DNA of 64,000 bases. Source: Pseudovibrio sp947494035 (GTDB taxonomy: Bacteria > Pseudomonadota > Alphaproteobacteria > Rhizobiales > Stappiaceae). Each line of letters begins with the position of its first letter. The first letter of the stretch is position 1. Under the pieces are notes generated by a model. It was not told the origin of the DNA. It was given only the letters and a program-made list of their open reading frames with translations, and did not search any database. Shown here one piece after another: positions 8,917 to 17,751 of the stretch. The stretch lies in contig CANLTN010000007.1 in the NCBI GenBank assembly GCA_947494035.1, positions 124,001 to 188,000 on the forward strand, in the 5' to 3' direction. A program made the position numbers and the translations under genes.

Positions 8917-9110
8917 TTGCAGTGCTACTAATCGAAACCAGTGATTCTTTTTTGAGTTAGCCCAATGTTCTATAAAAAGGAATTTATCCTTATTCAAAAG
9001 TATTGGAGCTTGATTTCCCTAGGGTATTTCGCTTGTGCTTGGTAAATATAGTGCATGTATACCTTAGTCTAGAGGGTTTCTAATATAACGCCTTGAAATA
9101 TCACGGTTTT

Positions 9111-9140
9111 GCATTGCACAATTGCTAAAGGTTGCAATGC
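9111..9140. promoter_or_regulatory. Inverted repeat upstream of the ligase-ABC operon
   Basis: GCATTGCA (9111-9118) and TGCAATGC (9133-9140) form an 8-bp inverted repeat with a 14-bp spacer, about 170 bases before the ligase start. It is a candidate operator. The 8862-9311 gap around it holds no gene; beyond the dctM terminator it is AT-rich promoter-like sequence. Confidence 0.35.
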
Positions 9141-9269
9141 GCAATAAATAAAACCGATTAAAAATCCTTTCGTATCTTGCTAAGACTTAACCTAGGGAGG
9201 AACTCGCAGGTGGAGGACTTGCGAGGCGGGGGTGTTTGTCTTTCGTATTCCTCAGAGTAAACAGGCAGA

Positions 9270-9294
9270 CCAAAGGTCAGAATATGACCTTTGG
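9270..9294. promoter_or_regulatory. 25-bp perfect palindrome just before the acyl-CoA ligase start
   Basis: CCAAAGGTCA (9270-9279), GAATA, TGACCTTTGG (9285-9294) is a perfect 10-bp inverted repeat. It ends just before the GAGAGG ribosome-binding site (9296-9301) of the ATG at 9312. The dyad argues against initiation at the in-frame TTG at 9291, which lies inside it. It could be a regulator's operator or an RNA hairpin in the leader. Confidence 0.55.
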
Positions 9295-9311
9295 CGAGAG
9301 GTGAATCAAAG

Positions 9312-11294
9312 ATGCAGGTGCCTCCGTCAGCGGGTATGGATACATTCCCGCAGTTGCTTATTCGGAATGCGCGGGATTGGGGGGATCGCCCCGCGTATCG
9401 CGAGAAGGACCTCGGGATCTGGCAGAGCTGGACCTGGCGCGAGGTTCTTGATGAAGTGCGCAAGCTTTCCCTAGGGCTCAAGAGCCTTGGGTGCAAAGAG
9501 GGCGACAAGGTTGCGGTGATTGGTGCAAATCGTCCGCACCTTTATTGGGTTTTTGCAGCAGTACAGGCTTTGGGCGGTGTGCCGATCCCGGTCTATTCGG
9601 ACTCTGTGGCCGAAGAGATTGCATACGTTCTTGGCCACGCAGAGGTTCGCTTTGCAGTTGTTGAGGATCAGGAGCAGGTTGATAAGCTGCTTGAGATGTC
9701 CGAGAAGCTGCCACAGCTCGAGCACATCATTTATGAAGATCCGAAAGGTCTTCGTGACTACGATCACACTCGTCTTCATCGTTATTTGAGCGTTCAGGCA
9801 GCCGGGCAGGCGTTGCTCGACACTGATGAGCAGACTGCCAATGAGTGGTTTGAAGCTGTCAAAGCAGGCAAGCCTGAAGACGTTGCTGTGATCCTTTACA
9901 CCTCCGGTACGACTGGCCGTCCAAAAGGGGTGATGCTGAGCTTCAATAACCTGATTGTTGCTGTTCAGAATGCGAACGAGTTCGATAATCTGGATGAAAA
10001 CGCAGACACGGTCGCCTACCTGCCGATGGCTTGGGTTGGTGATCATGTATTTTCCTACGCCCAGTGCATTACAGCTGGGTACTGCGTGAACTGTCCGGAA
10101 GGTCCCGAGACGGTTTTAATCGACCGTAAGGAGATCGCGCCAACTTACATGTTCGCGCCGCCACGGGTGTTCGAGGGCATGCTGACGCACATCATGGTTC
10201 GCATGGAAGATGCGAGCAAGATGAAGAAGAAGCTGTTCGACTACTTCCTCGATTATGCCAATCAGGTTGGCGAGCGCATTTTGAACGGAGACAAGGTTTC
10301 TTTGTTTGCGCGCATGAAGTACGCGGTTGGTGAGTTCTGCGTTTATGGGCCGCTGAAGAACGAGATGGGTTTTTCCCGTGTTCGGGTGGCCTACACGGCG
10401 GGCGAGGCGATCGGGCCGGAGATCTTCAAGTTCTACCGCTCCATCGGGCTTAACCTGAAGCAGCTTTACGGCCAGACTGAATCTTCCGTGTTCATTACCT
10501 CGCAGCCTGATGGCCAGATCTATGCGGATACGGTTGGCGTGCCTATGCCGGATGTTGAGGTCAAGATCGCTGACAGCGGTGAGGTTATGTATCGCTCTCC
10601 GGGTGCGTTCCTTGGCTATTACAAGAATGATGATGCGACGAAGGATACCAAGACCGAGGAGGGCTGGGTTCACACCGGTGACGCTGGCATTTTCCTTGAG
10701 AACGGGCATTTGAAGATCATTGACCGAGCAAAGGACGTGGGCAAGCTGACTGATGGCTCCATGTTTGCGCCAAAATACATTGAGAACAAACTGAAGTTCT
10801 TCCCGAACATCAAAGAAGTTGTGACCTTCGGGAACGAGCGTGACTACGTTTGTGCCTTTGTGAACATTGATCTTGTTGCGGTTGGTAACTGGGCAGAGCG
10901 CAATAACATTGCGTATGCCTCTTATCAGGAACTTGCGGCGCATCCTGAAGTCTACAAGACAATCCAAAGCCATGTGGATCAGGTGAACAAGGACCTCTCG
11001 CAAGAGCCGGTGATGGCTGGTGCCCAGATCAAACGCTTCCTCGTTCTGCATAAGGAACTGGATCCGGATGATGGTGAGCTGACACGCACGCAGAAGGTTC
11101 GCCGTAATTTTGTTGCCGAGCGTTATGCGCCGCTGATTGAGGCATTTTATACAGGTGAGACCTCTAAACATGTGGTGACTGAAGTGGTCTTTGAAGATGG
11201 CCGTCAGGGCACAATTGAAGCCACCGTCGAGATTCGGGACATGGATACTTACCGTACTGATGCAATGTCCGCGATTGGGGAGGCGGCAGAATGA
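9312..11294 (+). CDS. AMP-dependent acyl-CoA ligase (long-chain/FAA1-like)
   Basis: This 660-aa ANL-superfamily enzyme activates a carboxylic acid to its CoA thioester through an acyl-adenylate. Visible motifs are the P-loop ILYTSGTTGRPKGVMLSF, the motif YGQTESS, GWVHTGDAGIFLENG, and the hinge region IDRAKD. The length and layout follow long-chain acyl-CoA synthetases (FadD15/FAA1 type) rather than short aromatic-acid ligases. ATG 9312 is preferred because of the GAGAGG site and the palindrome just upstream. Its TGA stop overlaps the livG start (ATGA), so it is translationally coupled to an ABC importer. This suggests it activates the imported acid. The substrate is unknown. Confidence 0.88.
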   Translation: MQVPPSAGMDTFPQLLIRNARDWGDRPAYREKDLGIWQSWTWREVLDEVRKLSLGLKSLGCKEGDKVAVIGANRPHLYWVFAAVQALGGVPIPVYSDSVAEEIAYVLGHAEVRFAVVEDQEQVDKLLEMSEKLPQLEHIIYEDPKGLRDYDHTRLHRYLSVQAAGQALLDTDEQTANEWFEAVKAGKPEDVAVILYTSGTTGRPKGVMLSFNNLIVAVQNANEFDNLDENADTVAYLPMAWVGDHVFSYAQCITAGYCVNCPEGPETVLIDRKEIAPTYMFAPPRVFEGMLTHIMVRMEDASKMKKKLFDYFLDYANQVGERILNGDKVSLFARMKYAVGEFCVYGPLKNEMGFSRVRVAYTAGEAIGPEIFKFYRSIGLNLKQLYGQTESSVFITSQPDGQIYADTVGVPMPDVEVKIADSGEVMYRSPGAFLGYYKNDDATKDTKTEEGWVHTGDAGIFLENGHLKIIDRAKDVGKLTDGSMFAPKYIENKLKFFPNIKEVVTFGNERDYVCAFVNIDLVAVGNWAERNNIAYASYQELAAHPEVYKTIQSHVDQVNKDLSQEPVMAGAQIKRFLVLHKELDPDDGELTRTQKVRRNFVAERYAPLIEAFYTGETSKHVVTEVVFEDGRQGTIEATVEIRDMDTYRTDAMSAIGEAAE

Positions 11295-12109
11295 CTGTAA
11301 TGGATCCAACGCTCGAAGAGGTCAAAAGGCGGGCTGAGGAGCGCGAGGTTCTGCTGGATCTTGAGAACGTTTCTCTCTCCTTTGGCGGCGTTAAGGCAAT
11401 TACGAATATCTCTTTCAACATCAAGAAGGGTGAAATTCGCGCAATCATTGGTCCCAATGGTGCTGGCAAGACCTCCATGCTCAACGTGATCAATGGGTTT
11501 TACCAGCCACAGGAAGGTGTGATCACCTTTAATGGCGAAAGGCGCAGCTCTATGAAACCGCACCTTGCGGTTAGTCAGGGCATTGCCCGAACTTTCCAGA
11601 ACGTTGCTTTGTTTAAGGGCATGTCCACACTGGATAACATCATGGCAGGACGTGCAACGCGGATGAAGCGGAACATGGTTTGGCAGATGCTCTATTGGGG
11701 GCCTGCGCAGCGGGAAGAGATTGAGCACCGCAAGAAGGTCGAGGAGATCATCGACTTCCTCGAAATCCAACATATCCGTCGTACGCCTGTGGGGACGCTT
11801 CCATACGGCTTGCAAAAGCGTGTTGAGCTTGCTCGTGCGCTGGCGATGGAGCCTGAACTGCTGTTGCTCGATGAGCCGATGGCAGGGATGAATCTGGAAG
11901 AGAAAGAGGACATGAGCCGCTTCATTCTTGATGTGAATGATCAGCTCGGTACCACGATTGCTCTGATTGAGCATGACATGGGTGTTGTTATGGATCTCTC
12001 CGATCGTGTCGTTGTTTTGGACTATGGCCGCAAGATCGCTGATGGCGTGCCAGACGAAGTGCAAAGCAATCAAGAAGTCATTGATGCCTATCTGGGCCTC
12101 TCACACTAG
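11291..12109 (+). CDS. livG: Branched-chain-type ABC transporter ATPase (LivG family)
   Basis: This 272-aa cytoplasmic ATPase has Walker A GPNGAGKT, a Q-loop region (IARTFQNVALF), a signature region replaced by PYGLQKRVELARAL as is usual in LivG, Walker B LLLLDEPMAGM and the switch histidine in IALIEHDM. The N-terminal extension of about 20 residues before the first strand is typical of the LivG copies found beside acyl-CoA ligases. It overlaps the ligase stop by ATGA. With LivF it would energise the LivH/LivM channel. Confidence 0.93.
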   Translation: MTVMDPTLEEVKRRAEEREVLLDLENVSLSFGGVKAITNISFNIKKGEIRAIIGPNGAGKTSMLNVINGFYQPQEGVITFNGERRSSMKPHLAVSQGIARTFQNVALFKGMSTLDNIMAGRATRMKRNMVWQMLYWGPAQREEIEHRKKVEEIIDFLEIQHIRRTPVGTLPYGLQKRVELARALAMEPELLLLDEPMAGMNLEEKEDMSRFILDVNDQLGTTIALIEHDMGVVMDLSDRVVVLDYGRKIADGVPDEVQSNQEVIDAYLGLSH

Positions 12110-12119
12110 GGAGTTCCCC

Positions 12120-13103
12120 ATGGAAACGCTTTACAGTGTATTTATTGATCCATTTGTTCAGATGTTTGAACTTCCGGACTTCTTTCTGCAGGTTTTGTGG
12201 GAAGGTCTGGTCTCCGGCGTTCTTTATTCTCTGATCGCACTTGGTTTCGTTCTTATCTTCAAGTCCTCGCGCATTTTCAACTTCGCGCAGGGCATTATGG
12301 TGGTGTTTGCAGCGCTGTCTCTGGTGGGCTTGCATTCCTTCCTCGTTCCATATGTTGGCAATGAGTTTGTTGCTGCTGCAATCGCGATGCCGCTCACGTT
12401 GGGCATCATGTACGCTCTGGCAATGGGCGTGGAGCGTATGGTGCTTCGTCCGCTTGTTGGCCAGCCGGATATCATTTTGTTCATGGCTACCATTGGTATC
12501 ACCATGTTCCTCATCGGTTTTGGTGAGTTTGTGTTCGGTGGTGAGAACAAGGTGATGATCACCGAAGCTCTTGGTATTCCAACTGGTTCTATCGAGTTTG
12601 AACCGTTCGGCGGCTTCCTGCTTCTGGAAGAAAAAGACGTGTTTGCGGTGGTCATGGCGATTGTGCTGGTTATCAGCTTGCTGGTGTTCCTGAACAAGTC
12701 CGCGATGGGTCGTGCTATCCGTGCACTGGGGGATGATCATACGGCAGCTCTGTCGGTGGGTATTTCTCTCAGCACGATCTGGGTTCTGGTGTGGTTTATT
12801 GCTGGTGTGATTGCGCTTGCCACCGGGATTGTCTGGGGGGCTCGTGCAGGTGTGTCCTTTGCTCTTGAAGTGATTGCCTATAAAGCGCTGCCGGTGCTGA
12901 TGCTTGGTGGTCTGGAGTCGGTCTCGGGTGCTATTATTGGCGGTATTGCGATCGGCCTTCTTGAGAAAATCTTCGAAATTTATTGGGGTCAGCCTCTGTT
13001 CGGTGGCAACACCGAAACCTGGTTCGCCTTTATCTTTGCTTTGATTGTTTTGCTGTTCCGTCCGCAAGGGCTGTTCGGTGAAAAAATCATCGAGCGCGTG
13101 TAA
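12120..13103 (+). CDS. livH: Branched-chain-type ABC transporter permease (LivH family)
   Basis: This is a 327-aa inner-membrane permease starting METLYSVFIDPF. The ATG at 12120 follows AGGGAG at a good distance; an open frame extends upstream but only into livG. LivH features include GVLYSLIALGFVLIFKSSRI, FNFAQGIMVV, and the EAA-like loop GRAIRALGDDHTAALSVGI. It pairs with LivM. It starts 10 bases after livG and ends 11 bases before livM, indicating one transcript. Confidence 0.93.
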   Translation: METLYSVFIDPFVQMFELPDFFLQVLWEGLVSGVLYSLIALGFVLIFKSSRIFNFAQGIMVVFAALSLVGLHSFLVPYVGNEFVAAAIAMPLTLGIMYALAMGVERMVLRPLVGQPDIILFMATIGITMFLIGFGEFVFGGENKVMITEALGIPTGSIEFEPFGGFLLLEEKDVFAVVMAIVLVISLLVFLNKSAMGRAIRALGDDHTAALSVGISLSTIWVLVWFIAGVIALATGIVWGARAGVSFALEVIAYKALPVLMLGGLESVSGAIIGGIAIGLLEKIFEIYWGQPLFGGNTETWFAFIFALIVLLFRPQGLFGEKIIERV

Positions 13104-13114
13104 GGGGGCCTGCC

Positions 13115-14191
13115 GTGTTTTACAGAACTTCTGGTCAGTTCAAAACGACTTACGAAAGCGATCAGGCGCTCTTCCCGATCAAACAGGATATGTTCCTGCT
13201 GATTGTGATCCTTGCCATTATGTATGTGATCTTTCCGATGTTTGCTTCGGAATTCACCTACAAGGCTCTGCTTGTGCCGGTGTTGATTTTTTCTCTGGCC
13301 TCGCTTGGCTTGAATATTCTGACGGGGTATGCAGGACAGCTCTCGCTCGGGACTGCGGGCTTCATGGGGGTGGGCGCTTATGCCTGCTACAAGATCACGA
13401 CAATCTTCCCTGAAATGAACATCATTATTGCGCTGTTCCTTTCGGGGTTCTTCTCGGCAGCCGTTGGGGTTGCGTTCGGTCTGCCTTCGCTGCGGATCAA
13501 AGGCTTTTACCTTGCGATTGCAACACTTGCTTCGCAGTTCTTTCTGGTGTGGCTCTTTGAGAAGTGGGCGTGGCTTTACAACTACAACGCATCTGGTGCG
13601 ATTGAAGTTCGTACCATGGATATCTTCGGTCTTGTTGTGACTGGTCCGACTGCGTCGCCCATGGTTCAGTACTACTTCGTTCTTGGCATCGTCTCGGTTG
13701 TGACTTTTGCGATGATCAACGTTACACGTGGCCGTTATGGCCGTACGTGGAAGGCTGTTCGCGACATGGACATTGCTGCGGAGCTGGTGGGTATCAATCT
13801 GATGCGTGCGAAGCTTTCTGCCTTTGCGGTCAGCTCTTACATCGTTGGGATTGCCGGCGCGCTGATGGTGTTCTTCTGGAAAGGCGCTGCTGAGCCAAAC
13901 CTCTTTGATATTCCAATGAGTTTCCAGATCGTCTTTATCGCGATCATCGGTGGCCTTGGCAGTGTAATGGGCAACTTCCTAGGGGCGATTCTGATTGTAG
14001 CTCTGCCGGTTGTTTTGGGCCTTTTACCTGAACTACTTGGTCTGACCATTGGTTCTGCCACCATGGAACACGTCAATGTTATGGTGGTTGGTTCACTGAT
14101 TATCATGTTCTTGATTGTCGAGCCTCACGGTCTTGCGCGGTTCTGGGCGCTTATTCGTGAAAAGCTCATTATTTGGCCGTTCCCTCACTAA
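13115..14191 (+). CDS. livM: Branched-chain-type ABC transporter permease (LivM family), GTG start
   Basis: This 358-aa permease has the LivM signatures LNILTGYAGQLSLGTAGFMG, LRIKGFYLAIATLASQFFL and the ATPase-contacting loop GRTWKAVRDMDIAAELVGIN. It begins with GTG at 13115 after AAGGGGG. The substrate-binding segment has the aromatic-rich WLFEKWAWLYNYNASG common in transporters for aromatic or fatty acids rather than simple amino acids; that reading is tentative. Confidence 0.92.
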   Translation: MFYRTSGQFKTTYESDQALFPIKQDMFLLIVILAIMYVIFPMFASEFTYKALLVPVLIFSLASLGLNILTGYAGQLSLGTAGFMGVGAYACYKITTIFPEMNIIIALFLSGFFSAAVGVAFGLPSLRIKGFYLAIATLASQFFLVWLFEKWAWLYNYNASGAIEVRTMDIFGLVVTGPTASPMVQYYFVLGIVSVVTFAMINVTRGRYGRTWKAVRDMDIAAELVGINLMRAKLSAFAVSSYIVGIAGALMVFFWKGAAEPNLFDIPMSFQIVFIAIIGGLGSVMGNFLGAILIVALPVVLGLLPELLGLTIGSATMEHVNVMVVGSLIIMFLIVEPHGLARFWALIREKLIIWPFPH

Positions 14192-14263
14192 TGAAGAACT
14201 GCACGAGCAGCTGGGGAATAGAGGAAATGGCCCGCGGTGGGAGCCGCACATGTGGAGGAAAAT

Positions 14264-15577
14264 ATGAAACACTTTGCGAATTTTAGTAGGGTCGTTGCAG
14301 CAGGTGCTCTTGCAGTCGCTATGAGCTCTGCTGCGGTGGCAGCAGACGGTCTTAACTTTCCAAACCTGACATACCGTACCGGCCCATTTGCGGGGACTGG
14401 TACTCCGATCATGAACGGCCAGCGTGATTACATGCTGATGCTGAACGAGCGTGATGGCGGTATCGGCGGTGTACCAATCGACTACATTGAGTGTGAAACG
14501 GGCTACAACACCAACAAAGGCGTTGAGTGCTACGAGAAGACCAAAGGTGATGCTCTTGTCACGCAGCCATGGTCCACTGGTATCACCTTGCAGGTTATGC
14601 CGCGTACCAATGTTGACCGTGTTCCAATTCTGGCACCGGGCTATGGTTTCTCGCCAATGTCAGACGGTAATACATTTGCATGGGCGTTTAACCCGCCAGT
14701 GTCTTACTGGGATGGCGCGTACATGATCCTCGACTACATTGCTAAGGGTGACATGTCTGCGCTGAAGGGTAAGAAGATTGTTCTTCTGCACCTTGATCAC
14801 CCGTTCGGGAAAGAGCCAATCCCGCTGTTGCAAAAGCTCTCCGAAATGCATGGCTTTGAGCTGGTTCCGGTTCCGGTTGGTCTGAAAGAAATGCAGAACC
14901 AGTCTGCACAGTGGTTGCAGATCCGTCGTGAACGTCCAGACAATGTGGTCATGTGGGGTTGGGGTGCCATGAACGCTGGTGCGATCACCGAAGCGGTTAA
15001 GACCCGTTACCCAATGGAAAACTTCGTCGGCATCTGGTGGTCTGGTTCGGATGCAGACCTGCAGAACGTTGGGGCAAAAGCCAAGGGCTACAAGTCCATC
15101 AGCTTTAATGTTCCGGGCAATTTCCCGGTGATGGACGATATCCGCAAGCACGTTGTTGCCAAAGGTAATTCTTATATCAAGTCTGAAGCCGACATGGACA
15201 CAGTGTTCTACCAGCGCGGGATTGTTCTGTCCCTCTATCTGGCAGAAGCTGCGAAAACTGCTCAGGACCACTTTGGTGTGAAGAATATCAATCCAGAGCA
15301 GCTGCGTTGGGGCTTTGAGAACCTGAACATCACCGAAGCTCGCCTTGAAGAGCTGGGTATGAAGGGTATGACTCCGCCACTGCAGATGAGCTGCGACAAC
15401 CACACCGGACACGCAGGTGCGTGGATGCTTGAGTGGAACGGCGAAGAGTTCGTCCGCGTAAGCGATATGCTGAAGCCTGACCGTGATCTGATCAAGCCGC
15501 TTGAGCTGGAAAAAGCTGCGGAGTACGCGCAGAACAATGCTCCTTGGCCGGGTCGTGGCGACCTTGCCTGTAACTAA
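14264..15577 (+). CDS. ABC transporter substrate-binding protein (LivJ-like, periplasmic)
   Basis: This 437-aa protein has a Sec signal peptide beginning MKHFANFSRVVAAG with a cleavage site near SSAAVAADG. The mature type-I periplasmic-binding fold begins LNFPNLTYRTGPFAGTG, carries a cysteine pair (ECETGYNTNKGVECYE), and ends with MSCDNHTGHAG and a WPGRGDLACN tail. The ATG at 14264 is chosen because GTGGAGG precedes it and the signal peptide begins there. It belongs to the group of binding proteins always found with an acyl-CoA ligase and LivFGHM. The ligand is therefore probably an organic acid rather than an amino acid, by context only. Confidence 0.9.
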   Translation: MKHFANFSRVVAAGALAVAMSSAAVAADGLNFPNLTYRTGPFAGTGTPIMNGQRDYMLMLNERDGGIGGVPIDYIECETGYNTNKGVECYEKTKGDALVTQPWSTGITLQVMPRTNVDRVPILAPGYGFSPMSDGNTFAWAFNPPVSYWDGAYMILDYIAKGDMSALKGKKIVLLHLDHPFGKEPIPLLQKLSEMHGFELVPVPVGLKEMQNQSAQWLQIRRERPDNVVMWGWGAMNAGAITEAVKTRYPMENFVGIWWSGSDADLQNVGAKAKGYKSISFNVPGNFPVMDDIRKHVVAKGNSYIKSEADMDTVFYQRGIVLSLYLAEAAKTAQDHFGVKNINPEQLRWGFENLNITEARLEELGMKGMTPPLQMSCDNHTGHAGAWMLEWNGEEFVRVSDMLKPDRDLIKPLELEKAAEYAQNNAPWPGRGDLACN

Positions 15578-15664
15578 GCATTTGTAAAATGGTCGGGCGC
15601 TTTGGTGCCCGGCCATCTCTACCAATTCAAACATTCGGAATGTTCGCAGGCTAAGGCTGATCTC

Positions 15665-16528
15665 ATGAACGCAATTGCAGAACAGACATCAAACTCCAAG
15701 GCACCAGCCGCTAACCTGCAGGTTGCCGACGACATTTTGTCTATTAACAACATTGAAGTCATTTACGACCACGTGGTTCTGGTTCTCAAAGGTGTGTCTT
15801 TGAACGTGCCGAAGGGCGGGATTGTTGCTCTGTTGGGTGCGAACGGTGCCGGTAAGACAACGACCTTGAAAGCAATTTCCAATCTGTTGCAGGCAGAGCG
15901 CGGAGAAGTGACCAAGGGCAATATTATCTTTCAGGGCGAAGAGGTTCAGGCTCTTTCTCCAAACGAGCTGGTTCGTCGTGGATGCATTCAGGTTATGGAA
16001 GGGCGTCATTGCTTTGGGCACCTGTCCATCGAAGATAACTTGATGACTGGTGCCTACACCCGCAAGGATGGCAGTGCTGCGATCAAGCGTGATCTGGAGA
16101 TGGTGTATGACTATTTCCCGCGTTTGCGTGAGCGACGTGGTTCGCAGGCGGGCTATACCTCGGGTGGTGAGCAGCAGATGTGTGCAGTTGGCCGTGCTTT
16201 GATGAGCCGTCCGGAGATGATCCTTCTTGACGAACCGTCCATGGGACTTGCACCGCAGCTGGTGGAAGAAATTTTCGAGATCGTGCGGCAGCTCAACAAG
16301 AATGAAGGCGTGTCGTTCCTGCTGGCTGAGCAGAACACCAATGTAGCGCTGAAGTATGCGACCTACGGTTACATCATGGAAGCTGGGCGCATTGTGCTGG
16401 ATGGAGATGCTGAGTCTTTGCGTGAAAATGAAGACGTAAAAGAGTTTTATCTTGGTGTTGGCGGGGAAGGACGCAAGTCGTTCCGAGATGGCAAACACTA
16501 CAAGCGGCGTAAGCGCTGGTTGGCATAA
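15665..16528 (+). CDS. livF: Branched-chain-type ABC transporter ATPase (LivF family)
   Basis: This 287-aa ATPase has Walker A GANGAGKTTT, the signature TSGGEQQMCAVGRALM, Walker B MILLDEPSMGLAP and LLAEQNTNVAL, all standard for LivF. An N-terminal extension of roughly 25 residues precedes the first ABC strand, and the basic C-terminus (YKRRKRWLA) is longer than in canonical LivF. The ATG at 15665 is preferred over a TTG 63 bases upstream because it has an AAGG site. It completes a full five-component importer. Confidence 0.92.
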   Translation: MNAIAEQTSNSKAPAANLQVADDILSINNIEVIYDHVVLVLKGVSLNVPKGGIVALLGANGAGKTTTLKAISNLLQAERGEVTKGNIIFQGEEVQALSPNELVRRGCIQVMEGRHCFGHLSIEDNLMTGAYTRKDGSAAIKRDLEMVYDYFPRLRERRGSQAGYTSGGEQQMCAVGRALMSRPEMILLDEPSMGLAPQLVEEIFEIVRQLNKNEGVSFLLAEQNTNVALKYATYGYIMEAGRIVLDGDAESLRENEDVKEFYLGVGGEGRKSFRDGKHYKRRKRWLA

Positions 16529-16650
16529 TCCGCGTCAATCGAGCGAAAGCCCCTAAAACATGGGGGTGAACTACTACAGGAAGTCAATGTATCTGGTTTT
16601 GAATGATCTGCATGCCGCTTATTGCTGCAAAAGGTATTTTGGAGGACCAT

Positions 16651-17676
16651 ATGCATTTGCTTTCTAGGGTTATTGTCGGGGCTGCTTTTGTGAGTGTGGC
16701 TTCTGTTTTACCCGCTGTCTCTCAAGTTAAGCTGGATGGTTTCTTTCTTGCTGAAGAGGCCTGTCCGGCGTTTCAGTCATTCCGCAAGCAGACTAATCCG
16801 GGAAGTGTGCGTGTTGAGCGTATGCGTGCCTATGAGTTGATCGGGAAGAACAAAGCTGAAGCCTCTCACTATTTTATCCGCATGAACGGTGTGAGTCCCG
16901 CTGAGCGGTGGGTTGAAGTTTCCTGCGGCCTTCATCTGACTGAAGCAGAGGGGAACGATCAGGATGCTGGCAATGGCTCTGGGAATTCTGATGGTGCAGA
17001 GGTGGTTCGTCCGGCGGTGCAGGGGCCGTCTGCCGATGGGGAGTTTGTGCTTGCTGCAAGTTGGCAGCCCGCATTTTGTCAAACCCACCAGGATACTGCC
17101 GAGTGCGCGTCTCAGGTGACTGGCCGGTTTGATGCAAACCACTTCGCCTTACATGGTTTGTGGCCGCAGCCGCGAGGTAATTTCTGGTGCGGTGTCACCC
17201 ACGAAGAAAAGGGCCTTGCTGACGAGCGCTCCACATGGGGAGAGTTGCCACCCGTTGAGCTTGAAGCGGCAACCCGTGAGGAGTTGGACAGGGTAATGCC
17301 AGGCGCTCAGTCGCATCTAGATCGTTACGAGTGGGTGAAGCATGGCACGTGTTACAGCGACAGTGCGGAAGAGTATTACGCTGACTCCCTTGATCTCATG
17401 ATGCAGCTGAACGGTTCTGCTGTGCGTGATCTGTTTGCCTCCAACATTGGTGAGGTTCTCACCACCTCGCAGGTGAGGGCGGCGTTTGATGAGACATTCG
17501 GTGCAGGTGCTGGAGAGCGTGTTGAGGTGCGTTGTCGGGGTGGCTTGATCACGGAGCTCTTTGTCAACCTGAAGGGGCAGATCGAGCCAGACACCCCAAT
17601 GAGTGAATTATTGCTGGCTGCAGAGCCAGTGCAATCAAATTGTCAGGGCCGGGTTGATCCTGTGGGTTTTAACTGA
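16651..17676 (+). CDS. Secreted ribonuclease T2 family protein
   Basis: This 341-aa protein has a Sec signal peptide (MHLLSRVIVGAAF... with cleavage near AVSQ) and GGAGGA before the ATG. The N-terminal 110 residues form a Cys-containing domain found in long bacterial RNase T2 proteins. The catalytic domain follows, with CAS1 FALHGLWPQ and CAS2 YEWVKHGTC, each carrying its catalytic histidine, and paired cysteines. It should be a periplasmic or secreted RNase giving 2',3'-cyclic phosphates. It lies between livF and a PaaK-like gene in the same direction, an odd place for a scavenging RNase. Confidence 0.9.
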   Translation: MHLLSRVIVGAAFVSVASVLPAVSQVKLDGFFLAEEACPAFQSFRKQTNPGSVRVERMRAYELIGKNKAEASHYFIRMNGVSPAERWVEVSCGLHLTEAEGNDQDAGNGSGNSDGAEVVRPAVQGPSADGEFVLAASWQPAFCQTHQDTAECASQVTGRFDANHFALHGLWPQPRGNFWCGVTHEEKGLADERSTWGELPPVELEAATREELDRVMPGAQSHLDRYEWVKHGTCYSDSAEEYYADSLDLMMQLNGSAVRDLFASNIGEVLTTSQVRAAFDETFGAGAGERVEVRCRGGLITELFVNLKGQIEPDTPMSELLLAAEPVQSNCQGRVDPVGFN

Positions 17677-17751
17677 GGTACCTGCTCTAATGCATGGGCG
17701 GGAGGCTTGGCCTTCTGCCTGAGTGCAGTTTGAGGCCATGGGAGGGCTTCT

